Positions 11,601 to 26,878 of a stretch of DNA of 64,000 nucleotides are shown piece after piece. Source of the stretch: Cladophialophora immunda. Its lineage: Eukaryota; Ascomycota; Eurotiomycetes; Chaetothyriales; Herpotrichiellaceae. The notes under the pieces are model-generated. The model searched no databases and was not told the DNA's origin. It worked only from the letters and a program-made list of their open reading frames with translations. The position numbers were made by a program, and so were the translations under genes. The stretch spans positions 2,564,485 to 2,628,484 of the forward strand of contig NW_015622542.1 of assembly GCF_000835495.1 (NCBI RefSeq), given 5' to 3'. Every line of letters starts with the position of its first letter. Position 1 is the stretch's first letter.

Positions 11601-14600
11601 CTTAAGGATTCTAAAAAGAAAGTTATCGCCGAGTTCGAGGAGCCTCACTCGTCTGACAAACCTGAGGCTCCCGCCGAGGACGACATCTGGAGCGCTTGGG
11701 GATCTAAGGACAAGAAGACCAGCAAGAAGTCCAAGACAAAGGACGACCTTCCTCCCCCGGCCCCGAGTCCCCCAGCTCAAGGTCTAACTCCGGAACCTGA
11801 TCCGGCTGAGATGTTGGATGACGACCTGGCTGGAGACTCTTGGGCAGGTCTGACCAGAGTGAAAAGCAAAGCATCCTCGAAAAAGAGCACGATTTCCAAG
11901 ACCTCCACAGGGAAGGACAAGGCGAAGAAGACCAAGGAAATTGACGAGTCCTTTGACATTACGCCGCCTGAGGAGCCATTGCCAGAAGTGACTCCAGCCA
12001 GCCTTACAAAGAGCATGTGGGGTTCTTTCGGAGCCTCGACTACAACTACCAAACTGACCAAGAAGGAGAGGGAGGCCAAGGCGAAAAAGGAAGCGGAAGA
12101 GAAGGCTAAACAAGAGGCGGAAGAACAGGCCAGAAAGGAAGAAGAGGAGAGGCTGGCTCGCGAGGCTGAAGAGGCAGCAAAAAGCTCTAAGAAGAAAACC
12201 ACCAAGTCGTCCAAGATCGACGCCAAAGCCAGCAAAGCAAAGGATGCGGACGAGCTCATTGATATGTTTGGCGAGCCCACACAGCCATCCAAATCCGACA
12301 AGGGTTCCAAATTGAAAAAGACCACGTCCAACAAAGAGGAAAAGGCTGGAGACAAGAAGGAGGACGACTATTTTGGCTTCTGGGGTAGCGCGTCAACCTC
12401 GAAAAAGACAGCTGGCAAGAAGGACGTGGACTTGCAAAAGGAAATTACCCAACAGGGGTGGCCCGATCAGGATGACGCGCTAGCCGACCTCTCGAGAGAT
12501 CTCGACTCCGGATTTGACTTTGAGAAGCCCTCCTCTACTTCAAAGGCCGCAAAGGCAATGATCACCACCACAAAGACCAAAACAAGCTCTTCTGTCGCCG
12601 ATCGCATCAAGGCTCTGGAGGGCAAAAAAGAAGAGAGCAAGAAGAAGTCCAAGGCCGAGTCTGCGCTGACTAAGGATTTGCCTCCACTGGACGACGCGCC
12701 ATCGCCAAAAGAGGAAAAGGCGCATATAGACAAGGCACCAGCCTCGAAGACGAAGACTGCCGCCACCAGCAAGACGACCAAGACATCCAAGAAAGACGCG
12801 TCTCCCGTTGCAGAGGAGAAGAAGTCAAAGGACTCCATCCCTGGCAGCTTTCCCGGCGCGTTTGGCGACGACTACTACGGCGACGACATTCTCGATCTCG
12901 ACACGCCCACATCGCCCGAAAAGCCCAAAGCGAAGGCGGCCACCGTCGGGAAAAAGAGTACCAAATCTAAGACTACCACGCCCAAGGCGTCAGCGACAGA
13001 CGACATCGGCCTGCCTGAGGGAGAAACAGTGACCAAGCTGCCGACGCCTCCCCCAGAAGATAAGAAAACAACAAAGAAAGAACGCCCTCGTGTTGAACGA
13101 TCCGCAACCACGTCTTGGGGATTTTGGGGTGCAGCACCCCCACCAAAGAAGTCGACCAAAGAAAAACCAAAGGACGACGAGGACATGCCGCCGCCACCAA
13201 AGAAGGAGAAATCGCCAACCGGCCTGAGTCGGTCTAAATCTACTCGAAGTCCGAAAGAAAAGGAACAGGAAGACAGGAAGGAAGCTGAAAAGCTCTCCAA
13301 GTCGTCTGGATCAGACAAAGAGACTAAACCCAAGAAAGCTGAGAGACCGAAGGCTGCACGCGGTACTTCGTTTTCGAACTTTATGTTTGGTGGGCCACCG
13401 CCATCGGCTATGCCGCGCTCGAAGACCACCAGTCGAAGACCAAGCAGTGCGGCCAGCTCAAGACCTTCGTCTCGGCGTCAATCCATTGATGGTTTCTCAT
13501 CCCCACCACCCGAGGATGAACCCCAAGTTACCGACAAGGCAGCGAAGCTCATGGGAATCAAGTCCAGCAAGGTCGAACGCCGTCCGTCGGTGAAGAGAAA
13601 ATCTTCAGGTAAGCCTAACCTTCTGGCCCCGCCCAGACCGATAATAGCTAATCCACCTTCCTCAGTCGTTCCGGATCCGTATCCCATCGACGACGATGAC
13701 ATGGTAATGATCCACACCAATGACGATGCTCCGCTCGTCAACAGCATATCTATGCCAGAAAAATCAAAGTCTAGGTCTTCAAAACCAAAGAAAGAGGTAG
13801 GTGCACAACCCTCCTCAAATAGTCTGGGCCACATGCTCCGCCCGTCCTGGTCGCCGGATTTCAATAAAGAAATTCATGCTGACGGACGGGTTTCGTATAC
13901 GCAGATCAAGTCACACAGCAAAAATATCTCTCAAGACGACGACGTTGTAATGGTGGAGAGCCCAACCCATGCAGACCCATTGGTCACAAGCGGACCCGAC
14001 GATATGGCCTTTGTGGATCATCCGCCTGCGCTAAAGAGAAGCAATACTGCGCCCAGAAAATCGACCGGACTTTTTGGCAGCTTCTTTGGCAGTTCTCGTT
14101 CCTTTGAAGGGGAGAGACAGCGACACCGGAGCCACACTCTGACGGATGCGGAAGACCTACCCATCAGGACCAAAGATAAGTCAAAGAGGCGTTCCCGAGC
14201 TATCGATGGGGATGAATTCACCACCGACGCGCCTGGTGAAACAGACGCCGACGTGGAAGCTCGGCGTGCTGAAAGACGAGCGAAACGCGAAGCGCGTGAT
14301 CACGCAGAAGAAGCCGATCGCGTCGAGCGTGAATTAAAACGTAAGGAAAGAAGAGAGCGCGAAAAAGCGGACCTCGAAGCTCGTCAACGCAAAGCTCGTG
14401 AGCGTGAAAGACGAGAACAAGAGGAGGAAGAGAGGCGCCGTGAGGAAAAGCGGGCTAGGCGTGCGGCGAGAGAAGCACGCGCCGCGCAAGAAGAAGCTGA
14501 GGCAAATGCAGAAGCGGAACGCCGGCGGGAAGAGCGCAGGCGACTTCGTGCTCAGCTCGAAGCTGAGCAAGGGGTCAATCGTGAAGTTGCAAAGGATGAT

Positions 14601-15176
14601 CGTCGCAGATCATACTACACCGAGGAAGAGGAAAGAAGAAAGCGGAAGCAGAAAGACAAAGACAGAGAGAAATCGAGCCGCAAGAGATCCAGTGTCCTTG
14701 TTGAAGAATATCACGAATCTCGGAGTGGCAGCGGTAAAGGAACCGCTCCCCCAGCCAACAAGACTAGCTCATGGGTCAACTCTCAAGCCGACGAGCCACC
14801 CGATCTCCCGCCGGTTGAGGGTACCATTCTCGATCCGAGTGGCGAGAGACCACGAGCAGCAGACGAGAGTGCCGGGGCTAAACGCAGCAGTCGCCATCGT
14901 GACAAATATGCAGGCATGACGGATGCAGAAATCGAAGAGTATCGTGCTCGCAGGAAAAGCTCGCGTCGTGCGGAGGGCAAGTCAGCCAGTGGCGGCAGTG
15001 ACGAGCGAGACAAGGAGCGAGAACGAAGAGAACGACGTCGACGCCGAGATCGCGATCAGTCTGATAATCGCGGCTATGGCTATGACGAGGCGCCCGTCAA
15101 GACTTGGGACGGGCGTCCAGCACTGGGTGGAAGGAATGACAGCAAGAGAAAGAGCTTCCTCGGAGGTCTTTTCTGA
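8669..15176 (+). CDS. giant charged W/F-KKDKKK-PEP repeat protein, function unknown
   Basis: Predicted protein of about 2,153 residues (2,134 if the candidate intron at 13609-13665 is spliced). Exon 1 is 8669-9124 and exon 2 begins at 9171; the 46-base intron ends TGACTTCAGTAG. Residues about 85-1050 hold roughly 20 degenerate modules. Each has an aromatic core (WG.WG or W..F), a basic block (KDKKKGKK) and an acidic Pro-Glu arm (PEPEPEP or PPPPPP). A Lys/Glu coil follows near 1111-1158. After it come Ser/Pro-rich segments with short conserved-looking pieces (PGSFPGAFGDDYY, VVPDPYPIDDDDMVMI). A long Arg/Glu helix spans about 1840-1955, and the C-terminus is KRKSFLGGLF. There is no signal peptide, membrane segment or enzyme domain. 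Related large disordered proteins occur in other Eurotiomycetes as far as I recall, but I know no function. A scaffold or tether role is speculation. Confidence 0.88.
13609..13665 (+). other. candidate in-frame intron (57 bases) in the giant gene
   Basis: The stretch starts GTAAGC, has a branch-like AGCTAAT about 17 bases before the end, and closes with CTCAG. It is 57 bases long, a multiple of three, with no stop, so both the spliced and the retained form keep frame. Splicing would remove 19 residues (GKPNLLAPPRP and onward) and join KRKSS directly to VVPDPYPI. Confidence 0.65.
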
Positions 15177-17478
15177 GGCTGAAGATCCACCCTGTGCGCT
15201 CAACCCGGCATACATGGGTCGGGAACGGGCAGGAGAGGCCAGATATTGCGCCCCAATCACGACGTCGTGGGGCGAGGATGTCTGCTGGAATGGACATCCG
15301 CATCATCTGGCCGCAGCTCGCTCGTCCAGCAGCTGCACTTTTCTTCCTCGACCGACTTCGGTCGAAGACAGGAAGCGATCCTACAAGCATACAGCAACAT
15401 ATCCTTTTGGCATTCGGCATCACCACTCGCTTCGATACCCATGTCTTCCTATCGCGCTGGCTTGTACATCAACTTGCATCTACACATTTGTTCTGATTGG
15501 CAATTTTTGAGCGACGAAAGCGAGAAATTTCAGATTTGAGTTTTTTGATTGACGATCTTCGCCCTTTTCCCCTTCTTCCTTCGCGCAAGGCTGAGCTGAG
15601 CTGAAGATGGTATATCATGGACCCCCATTGTATGAGTATCGGGCATATTGTACTTGAAGCTAGGAAGCTTGGACTTGTTGATGAGCGCTTGGCTCGTTTT
15701 AATCTTCTTTGGATATAGATACCCCATTCAGTTAATATATTCTCACGCCTACTTATCACAAGTGCTCGTTAACGTCCGCAATGGAGGTTTAGCATGAAAT
15801 GCCCGATATTCTGGAGTAATTCGCATTGGACTGTGGAGAAGCTGAATGCCTCGCGCCGGATGCCATTGCACCAGACTAGATCTTGTTGCGGACGGACAAT
15901 CTAGGCGGATGAGGCGGGAAGTCAGGTAGACTCTTGGACTTTCCGTGCCTTCTGGGCCCAGCTTCGAGGTATATGCGTGTCGATGAAAATGAACGGCACG
16001 AGCAAGATCAGGAGTGTCCATAGATACACCGAGTCGAGAGCCGTCCACGCACGGCTGAGATAGCGGTTGGGATCTGGCGACGAAGAGGCGACCATTGGGG
16101 GGGCCCGTGCTCAGTTGCCTTGTCGAGAAGCTGGAAGCGTGCGACGATAACGAGACGAGGGTAGAGGAATATCTGACGGTCGACTTTTCGAGACAAGTTG
16201 AGAGAGTTTGTGCGTGTGTGTGAGAAGCCCAACAACCTTTTGATTTCGCAGGTGAGGAATGTAGAAGCACTCGTCGTCGTCGTCGTCGTTGAGGAGAGAT
16301 TTGTGTTTCTTATCATCGAGTTCGAGGTACGAAGTGGATTTGCTGTTTTGCGGTTTTGGCGGGCCGGACTAGCCTAAACGTATGTTGGCACGTTGGCTGG
16401 AAATCCCCTACCCGCCACCCATCCATATATCCATCCATCCCGCAAATCAACACAGTGCTAATTGTCGCGGAAGAAGCAGAGAATTACGAGGGACTCGTCG
16501 GTGCGGCTTTGGCGGCACTCGAGAGCATCGGCGAGGACGACGATGGCACTGATGAATCGGATGTTCTAGGTCGAGGTATTCCGTCCATCTTGAGTGAGGA
16601 TAGGTGGCTATCCGTCGTAAAGAGGCCGGACGAGATGGACGACGGAGGATAAGAATAAGATGTCGAAATGGACAAAAGGGACGTGACTACTGACAAGGTC
16701 CCTGCGCCCATGGTGTATGGCTCCGGTATAGTAGCCACGTTCACACGAATTTGAGTCTGCTGGGTCCATGTACAAGTCTAGATACTGCCTTGGAGGGCCC
16801 CAGTAGCTAGGAGCGTGACGCGCTGCAAACGACAACCTTGTCGAATTCAGTGGACTAGGACGGGATGGGCAATTACGCAGAGATGGCACGCGAGACGTTT
16901 GTGCAATTGACGAGGCGCGAGGGCCGGTGGGTTTTTGACCGAGTAACATGATACGATATAGCAACCATCTACGTACCGTGAGTAGGACTGGTGCTAGGAA
17001 GCCAAGGGGACCGTTTCCCCCCCGTGATACTCTATAGCACTGCCGGAAGCTATCAAATTACTATCCAGGCAATGCTTCGATGGGCATCACACTTATCGCT
17101 AAGCGTTGTTCAGGTAAATAACCTCCCCTAGTCCTTGGGCTCAGGAAGCCCTGAGATGAGTGATGAGAGCAAGCCATGGTGTTGTTGCACCAAGCGCGAG
17201 AGCTAAGTAGTCCCAAAAGGGTGAGCACAGGGCGGCATCACCCTAGGCCGAAAGGAGGCTGAGTCGCGAGTCGCCGGTAATAATACGCGGTACCTCGTAC
17301 TCGTCTTGGCATCGAGTATCTTGTTCAGGCCTGGGGACTTCCACCTCGAGTTCGATTATGGATTCGTGGATGCCCTTAGGTATCCTTGTAACCCGGTAGA
17401 CTCCCTGCTCACGCTACCTTGGCGTCTCACATATGTCATCGTAGTACCTGTCCTTTTTCTCCCCAAACGGCCGCGACA
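15177..17478. other. intergenic region with low-confidence ORFs
   Basis: A 2.3 kb spacer. The stretch 16445-16652 is open on both strands: an acidic frame on plus and a Ser/Pro-rich frame on minus. Minus-strand frames also run at 16608-16964 and 15749-16316. None has a recognisable domain or a clean multi-exon model, so no gene is called. A half-copy of the GTACCTCGTAC motif lies at 17290-17303, 176 bases before the SMN start. Confidence 0.4.
16271..16288. repeat. (TCG)6 microsatellite
   Basis: Six perfect TCG units in non-coding DNA between the giant gene and SMN. Confidence 0.95.
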
Positions 17479-18637
17479 ATGCCCAAGAACAAAAAGCAAA
17501 AGATGAAGCACTCGACAGGGAGGGGAGAGCTCAGTCAGGCTGAGATATGGGACGATTCAGCGCTGATCCGGTCTTGGAACGACGCTGTTGCCGAATACGA
17601 GGTATGTTGGACGAATACACTAGTTGGATCAACCTCCCTTCACACTTCACGGGGGATGAGCTCCGCGAAAGCCATCTTGGCGAGGAGGCAGCCTGCTTTT
17701 CTTCAACCTCAAATCCTGTTTCCCTCCTGCCTCTGCGCCCCTTCCTGGACTGACTGGGTGGGACCACTAGTACTACCACAGCATACACGCGCGTGGCGAA
17801 GACGTGGAAGAAATCCTCCGGAAGGCCGAGATGGGCGAGCTGGACGACGATAACGGCGCCGACGCCGACGCCGACATTGGAGGGCAAGCAAGCGCGGAGT
17901 GGCGGCCTGTTCACCCAGAAGCACCAGCTGTAGCTTCAGCGCCCGACAAAACCGGAACGGCCGATGCTGCTCGTGATACCCGATCTGAGAGCGGCGAGGT
18001 AGAAGACGAAGATGGTGCGAGCGCGCACGGGAATGCCCACGGAGGTGAGCCGCATGATCTTGAGCAGAAACGAAAGGCTGCCATGGATCAATGTCTGTCT
18101 CCTCCCTCGATCAACGCTCTGAGATGGAGGCCATCGCTGATACTCTGCGCCTTTAGTTAAATCCATGTTAGGCGAGCCGGAAGGACAGCCAGCACGTCCA
18201 CTTCAGTCAGCACCGGAACAACCGCCGACAACGACAACTGCTGCTCCAGCTATAGGACCCAGCTTGCCCCCAGCAGCGACGGCATTCACCAACGGACAAG
18301 GTATGGTCTCCTTCCCTCCCTGTTAGCTGTGCAGACAGAGCCGGCCATTGCCTCATCATCTTCCTGTCCCTCTTCCTTTGTGCATGTCTCTTGTTCCCTC
18401 CCCAACAATTCTCGTGGTCGTGTTGGCTTCTCTAACTCCTATCCAATGCCAACAGCCGCAACAAACCTTTCGCAAGATCAAACGCTCGAGAATATCAAGA
18501 TGGCCTATTACTGGGCGGGGTACTACTCCGGGCTGTATGATGGTCAGCGGCAAGCTCAGGTGCAGGCTCAGGGTGATACCCAGCACGGAACTAAGCCTCA
18601 GTCACCAGGCAAGGCAGCCTCACTAGGCCAGCAATGA
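17479..18637 (+). CDS. smn1: SMN (survival motor neuron) family protein
   Basis: Fungal orthologue of SMN, which with Gemin2 loads Sm proteins on spliceosomal snRNAs. The predicted length is 256 residues. Exons are 17479-17601, 17771-18092, 18157-18300 and 18456-18637. Residues about 20-55 are the Gemin2-binding segment (WDDSALIRSWNDAVAEY, continued across the intron by YYHSIHARGED). The centre is acidic and Pro/Ala-rich. Residues 213-226 form the YG box (AYYWAGYYSGLYDG) used for SMN self-association. There is no Tudor domain, as in fission yeast Smn1. Intron 2 uses an unusual GTCTGT donor, yet its frame and its CTGATA...TTTAG end fit. The small size and divergent middle make such genes easy to miss in automatic annotation. 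Confidence 0.9.
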
Positions 18638-19850
18638 ACTCTACACTCAGACGTCGCCCGGGCTCTTGTTGGCGCCCTATCATCATGACGGAGCGCTGAC
18701 AGCCACACCAGAAGTCGTCGATGGGCTATCTTCGTCCGACTGACCTAGATGAGGTCTCGATAATGGGCCACACAGCCAGCCCTTTGAGCATTTCATAGAT
18801 TCTGCAGCCCCTCCGAGCTATCCAGATTCCAAAGAAATGGTCCAAGAATTCAAAGAGGAACAAGAGAGGAACAAAGCAACTTGATTCCTAAGAATTCGCC
18901 CGGTCCAACCACGGGATGGTGGACGACGTTCCAAAGCTTGAGGACCATAGGCACAAGCAATGAGCAAGAAAGTGCTAGACACGGAGGGAATGCCCACCCA
19001 CTCGGACCGCAAACATCACACGCTCGACCGACAGTTTTCTCTTCTACTACGCGGGTGTTCAAGTTGTGGACATGGCGCATCAAACCTCACCCAGGCGAGC
19101 GATCGAGCATTGTTCGCCCCAGTTCGACACCAGCATTGGAAGTCCTATCATTCCATCCCCTTCAACTACATGCCTAGACATGAACCGAAACCATGGCCTG
19201 GAGCCGGGAAACGGCTATGTAAGAGCCGCCCTAAACGTCCGCCGGGGTCGGCTGGTATGGAAATCAACAGGAGTCTCCAATCCGTGGGCAAAAGGAGGAC
19301 GACGACGGAGGATGGATAGCAGAAGGGACAGGACATTCGGGCGTCACTCAACACAAGGCAAGGGAAAGCAATGGAGAGGGCGGCCGACGTGATGATTTTC
19401 TCCTGCAGTAGGCGCAAGGCCGAGACGAGACGAACGAACAGACGCTGTGGGAACGCACTAATATCATCCCGATTTCATGGGCCGGACATTGGAGGACTAT
19501 TGTATTCGAGGGTGTGAACAGGGCGTGTTGGGGCGTCGATTGATCTTGGTCCTCCTCCGTTTCCTTCCTTCCCTTCCCACCTTCCATCCAACCAACGCCG
19601 CAAGGTCGAAGGAATGTGGGAGCACTTTGCAATTGTTCGCTACTCGTTTACCCCGACCGCAGAGTTCTCCGTCAGCGATCTACGTTCCGACCGTGACCGG
19701 ATGGGACTGAATCAAAGCTTCTTCTATACATCGCGCTCTGCCGGGGGATCCTTCTAGGGAACGAATCACTGTATTCCCTCCCGCTGAGTCCAAAGATTGA
19801 CCTCCCCTTCTGCCTTCTCGGGTTCCTTTCAACCCCATCAAGTTTGCAAA
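18638..19850. other. convergent intergenic region
   Basis: About 1.2 kb between the 3' ends of SMN (plus) and V-ATPase subunit C (minus). Only short, feature-free ORFs occur on either strand. It is unusually long for a region that should need only two terminators. Confidence 0.4.
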
Positions 19851-21292
19851 TCATTCGACGTCGACATCGTAACATACATAGGCCGAATACTCTCCTTGGT
19901 CTCCACCCGCCACCATGTCCTGCTGGCCCGTTCCCTCGTCTTTCACCAGTCTGCCCTTCTTGTCTCTCCCAAAGGCATTGCCTGCCAGATACGAGTATTC
20001 GCTGTCCAGGCCCTGGCGGACCCTCTTTTCGCGTTTCGAGTCCGTCTGTCGGGGTGCACACCTCGTCGTTAGCACTGACCTGGCCTTCACAGATTTTGGG
20101 ACACGGGGTGTAGAACAGTTTAGCGTGTGGATTGGGATGACACATACCTTGATCAAAACAGCCACATAGTCCAGCGGCAAGCCGTATCTCAGGACGGTTT
20201 CGACAAATACCCTCAACACGACCACATGCACAAGACACATGACGGCCTCACTCCACCCGGTCCTACCCAACCTCAGCGTTTCTCCCCAAACCCTCTTCTC
20301 CTCGGCCTCCACCCTCTTCACCTCCTTTTCCTCCTCTTCCCTGCCACCTTCCTTGTACTTATAGTCCCTCGGTATCCACTTCCTCTCGCGCGCCTTGTGC
20401 ACGAACTCTGGCGCGTGCTTCCTGAACATGGTCACCGCATACAGGCTGAATTCCTGGTCCTGCGCGACGAAGGTTGCCGAGCGCGGAACGACCATCGGGG
20501 CCAGCGTTTCGTAGGTCCGCATGAACTCCTTGACGCTGGAATTCGGCACGGCGATCAGGTGCGTCTCCAGGTGTTCGGAGTGTTGATTTTGAACCAGGAT
20601 TTTGGGGTCGGTGATCAGAGGGGCCAGAGATTTCGTCGAGAGGTTGCCCGTCTGTTTGCGGACCAGGGATTGAAGGGAGGTGCGGAGGGAGTTGTATTGG
20701 TTGTACTTGGATCGGACGTCGTTGTCTATCGAGTTGGCTTCCTGTCCCCGGGGGTCAGCATGCATGCTCACCACTTTCGGAGCAAGATCCCAGTGCCCGC
20801 TAGCATACCTTCTGTAGGAGATCAATTAGCTCCGACAGCGGCCTGTCGGCGCGGTACTTGACTTTGTTCCAAGAGAAGCTCCGTAGGTATTGTTCGAGTG
20901 GTTCTGGAGATCCCGCGGGTCAGCGCTCTCGATCGTGATCCATCCCGCCGCCCAAGGCAGTCGTCAGTCGCAGGTTCGGAGTGTAAGCAAAACATACTAT
21001 CATTGACGTTCTTGTGCATCGCGATCTTCTCCTCGTCCCCGTCCAATATGTTCTTCAGCGTGTCCCCGACTTTTCCCACCACCCCGTGGCACACGGCCGC
21101 CAGCTTGGCCAGTTCCTCGGACTGCTGTAACAGGGCGTCGAGCGTGCCGATCTTGAACTCTGGGATGGAGAAGGGGAGCACGTCGCCGTTGGACGGGTTT
21201 GCCGCTTTCTGCACGGATGCGATTGCGTCGTCTTTGTGGCCCGACGGCGTTATGCTGGACGGCACCGAGACGAAGAGATACTTTGCAGACAT
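19851..21292 (-). CDS. vma5: V-type proton ATPase subunit C (Vma5)
   Basis: Subunit C of the vacuolar proton pump, which joins the V1 ATPase sector to V0 at the stator and is released when the pump disassembles. Exons are 21292-20998, 20903-20809, 20741-20148 and 20045-19851, giving 392 residues, the size of yeast Vma5. Family signatures include PFSIPEFKIGTLDALLQQ near residues 40-57, FSWNKVKYR, a coiled centre from EANSIDNDVRSKYNQYN, the foot segment TFVAQDQEFSLYAVTMF, and the C-terminal YSYLAGNAFGRDKKGR. The start is the ATG before SAKYLFVSVPS; the upstream extension of the frame has no homology. All introns have branch points (GCTGAC, GCTAAC) close to CAG. It acts at the cytosolic face of the vacuole. 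Confidence 0.97.
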
Positions 21293-21868
21293 GGTGGCTG
21301 TGCGGGAGTGGCCTGGGGTCTGAGGTGCTTTCAGGGACGACGGGCCGCTCAAGGGAATCAAGGGCGCAGCGAGTTCAGGAAATAGCTCTCAGCTCTGAAA
21401 GGTCTGGATGCATGAGGGGAGAAGGGCTGCGCTAGGTATTGATTGTATGCAGAGATCCGGGTGAACTATTTAGATGGTGCAGTAGGCAGAGATGGAGCTC
21501 CCTCACTACGATATGATGATTGGCGTTTGGAAGCTCCCATCCAGAGGCTGCGTCATGCCCACTTCGGCGGTGGAGGCAGCATGTTAACTACTTAGCAGTC
21601 CCCTCCTTGAACGCCCGCGCCCTTTCTGACCCGTTCATGCTCATGATTACTGCTCTTTTCTTACTTAAAAGGAGAGGGAACGAAAGTATTGAAGTCATTT
21701 GTGAAATGATACATTTTGATTGCTATTTAGTGCGGCTGCAGTTCATTGAGCTTGCTAACCGATGGAATTTGTTTGACTGCCCAACTCCGAACCGCATGGT
21801 GAGGTGACGACTACACACTGTGACTTGCAAGTCCCCGTCTTCTCCTTGAAATCGAATGTCTTTCTCGC
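21293..21868. other. intergenic: vma5 promoter and katG 3' end
   Basis: A 576-base spacer between two minus-strand genes. Nothing beyond short random ORFs is visible. It should carry the promoter of the V-ATPase gene and the katG terminator. Confidence 0.4.
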
Positions 21869-25723
<3,855 letters not shown>

Positions 25724-26878
25724 TCATGATGGGGTCACCCTGTAAAGGGATTTTAACACCTATAACATGAATTGTCAGTTGCAAGACACCCAGCAGTGGA
25801 CGAAGAAGCATTTATCACAGCGAACGTACCTTTGCGTGTTTTGGTTCAACGAACAACGCGCTGGCCTCGACCAGCTTGACGGCCTCCTCGCCTTCCGCAA
25901 CCTCAAGACTCTCAATCCACCCCTCAGCCCACGCTTTCCGGCCTTCGACTTTTGTCGTCTTGGCCCTCAGGACCAGGAACTGTCCCGCCATCGTCGGCTT
26001 GAGGTAGTTGATGTTCAAATTGGCCGTCACTCCGACCTTATTCGGCATGGCAGGGAATGCGCACCGCGCAAGTCCTTCGTCCAACATGGTCGCCAAAAAC
26101 CCTCCATGCACGATTCCCGGATGTCCCGAAACATCAGTTCCCACGTAGAATATCTGTACCATTGATTTCCCATCTTTCTCGTTGAAGTAATATGGGGGCA
26201 CCACGATCATTCCCGGGCCGGACAATGTCCCTGCCGTGAGATTATGTTGTCTCATTTCTTCGGGAATTTTGAGATGGGGTCTAGATTCGACGAAATCTGG
26301 ATTGGCTCGCAAGGACTGCGCCAGAGCACAGTTCTTGATGTGTTCGTCGACTTCGCGTGCAAAGTCATTGTCGGGAGAGTAGAGGGAGAGGGTTTCGGCG
26401 TCCGAGGGCATGGAACCCATGATCAAGGGCGTGGGGATAGGGGAGGCGTATGTAACGGCAAAATAGGTCCCGACTGCAAAGAAGACGGTGCTGATGAGGA
26501 GGAAGCTGATTGTCCGCCGGACACGTGCTTGTCCCTTGTTGTGGACGACAACTGCAGCCGCGTGTATCAGCGGTCCGCCGATCCTGACAGAGTGTAGTGT
26601 CACTCACCTGTGGAATATGAACGCCACGCAGTCCTTTTTGTCGGTCTGGGATATTGAAAGACTTTTACCCGAGCAGATGACGATGTCGCTGAGGAACCAA
26701 ACCCAGTGGCAAGGTGGATCGGCCGGTGAGCGAGTGACCGGGGGAAGAGCGTGCGTGCAGATGAAGACCAATATATGCAGATGGACAAGGGATTCCGGGT
26801 GGGTGGCTGGTTGAGAAGAGAGGTTGAGCGAGGGATGCAAAGCCCGATTCTATTTAACGTTGACCGCCCAGGAGCCAT
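25724..26878 (-). CDS. membrane-anchored PaaI/4HBT hotdog thioesterase (Fmp10-like)
   Basis: Predicted acyl-CoA thioesterase of the hotdog superfamily, probably mitochondrial. Exons are 26878-26608, 26551-25830 and 25759-25724, giving 342 residues. The N-terminus is Arg/Ser-rich and poor in acidic residues, like a targeting peptide (ending AWRSYST). A membrane span follows at about residues 104-125 (TISFLLISTVFFAVGTYFAV). The hotdog core holds the active-site segment HPGIVHGGFLATMLDEGLA. It resembles yeast Fmp10, found in the mitochondrial proteome; the substrate is unknown. The last intron (GTACGT donor, CTGACAATTC, TATAG) is inferred; without it translation ends at 25815 with a different short tail. 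An in-frame ATG at 27004 would add 42 residues at the N-terminus. Confidence 0.83.

Noticed and set aside
16356..16652. Plus-strand acidic ORF (EEAENYEGLVGAALAALESI and onward)
   Set aside because: It has no ATG in a suitable place, the opposite strand is equally open, and no domain or splice partner was found.
15749..16964. Series of Ser/Pro-rich minus-strand ORFs that could form a spliced gene
   Set aside because: No chain of consensus splice sites joins them into one protein and the composition looks like non-coding DNA.
17155..17260. Box C-like (GTGATGA) and box D-like (CTGA) words upstream of SMN, a possible C/D snoRNA
   Set aside because: The boxes are short and frequent by chance, and no terminal stem or antisense guide element could be seen.
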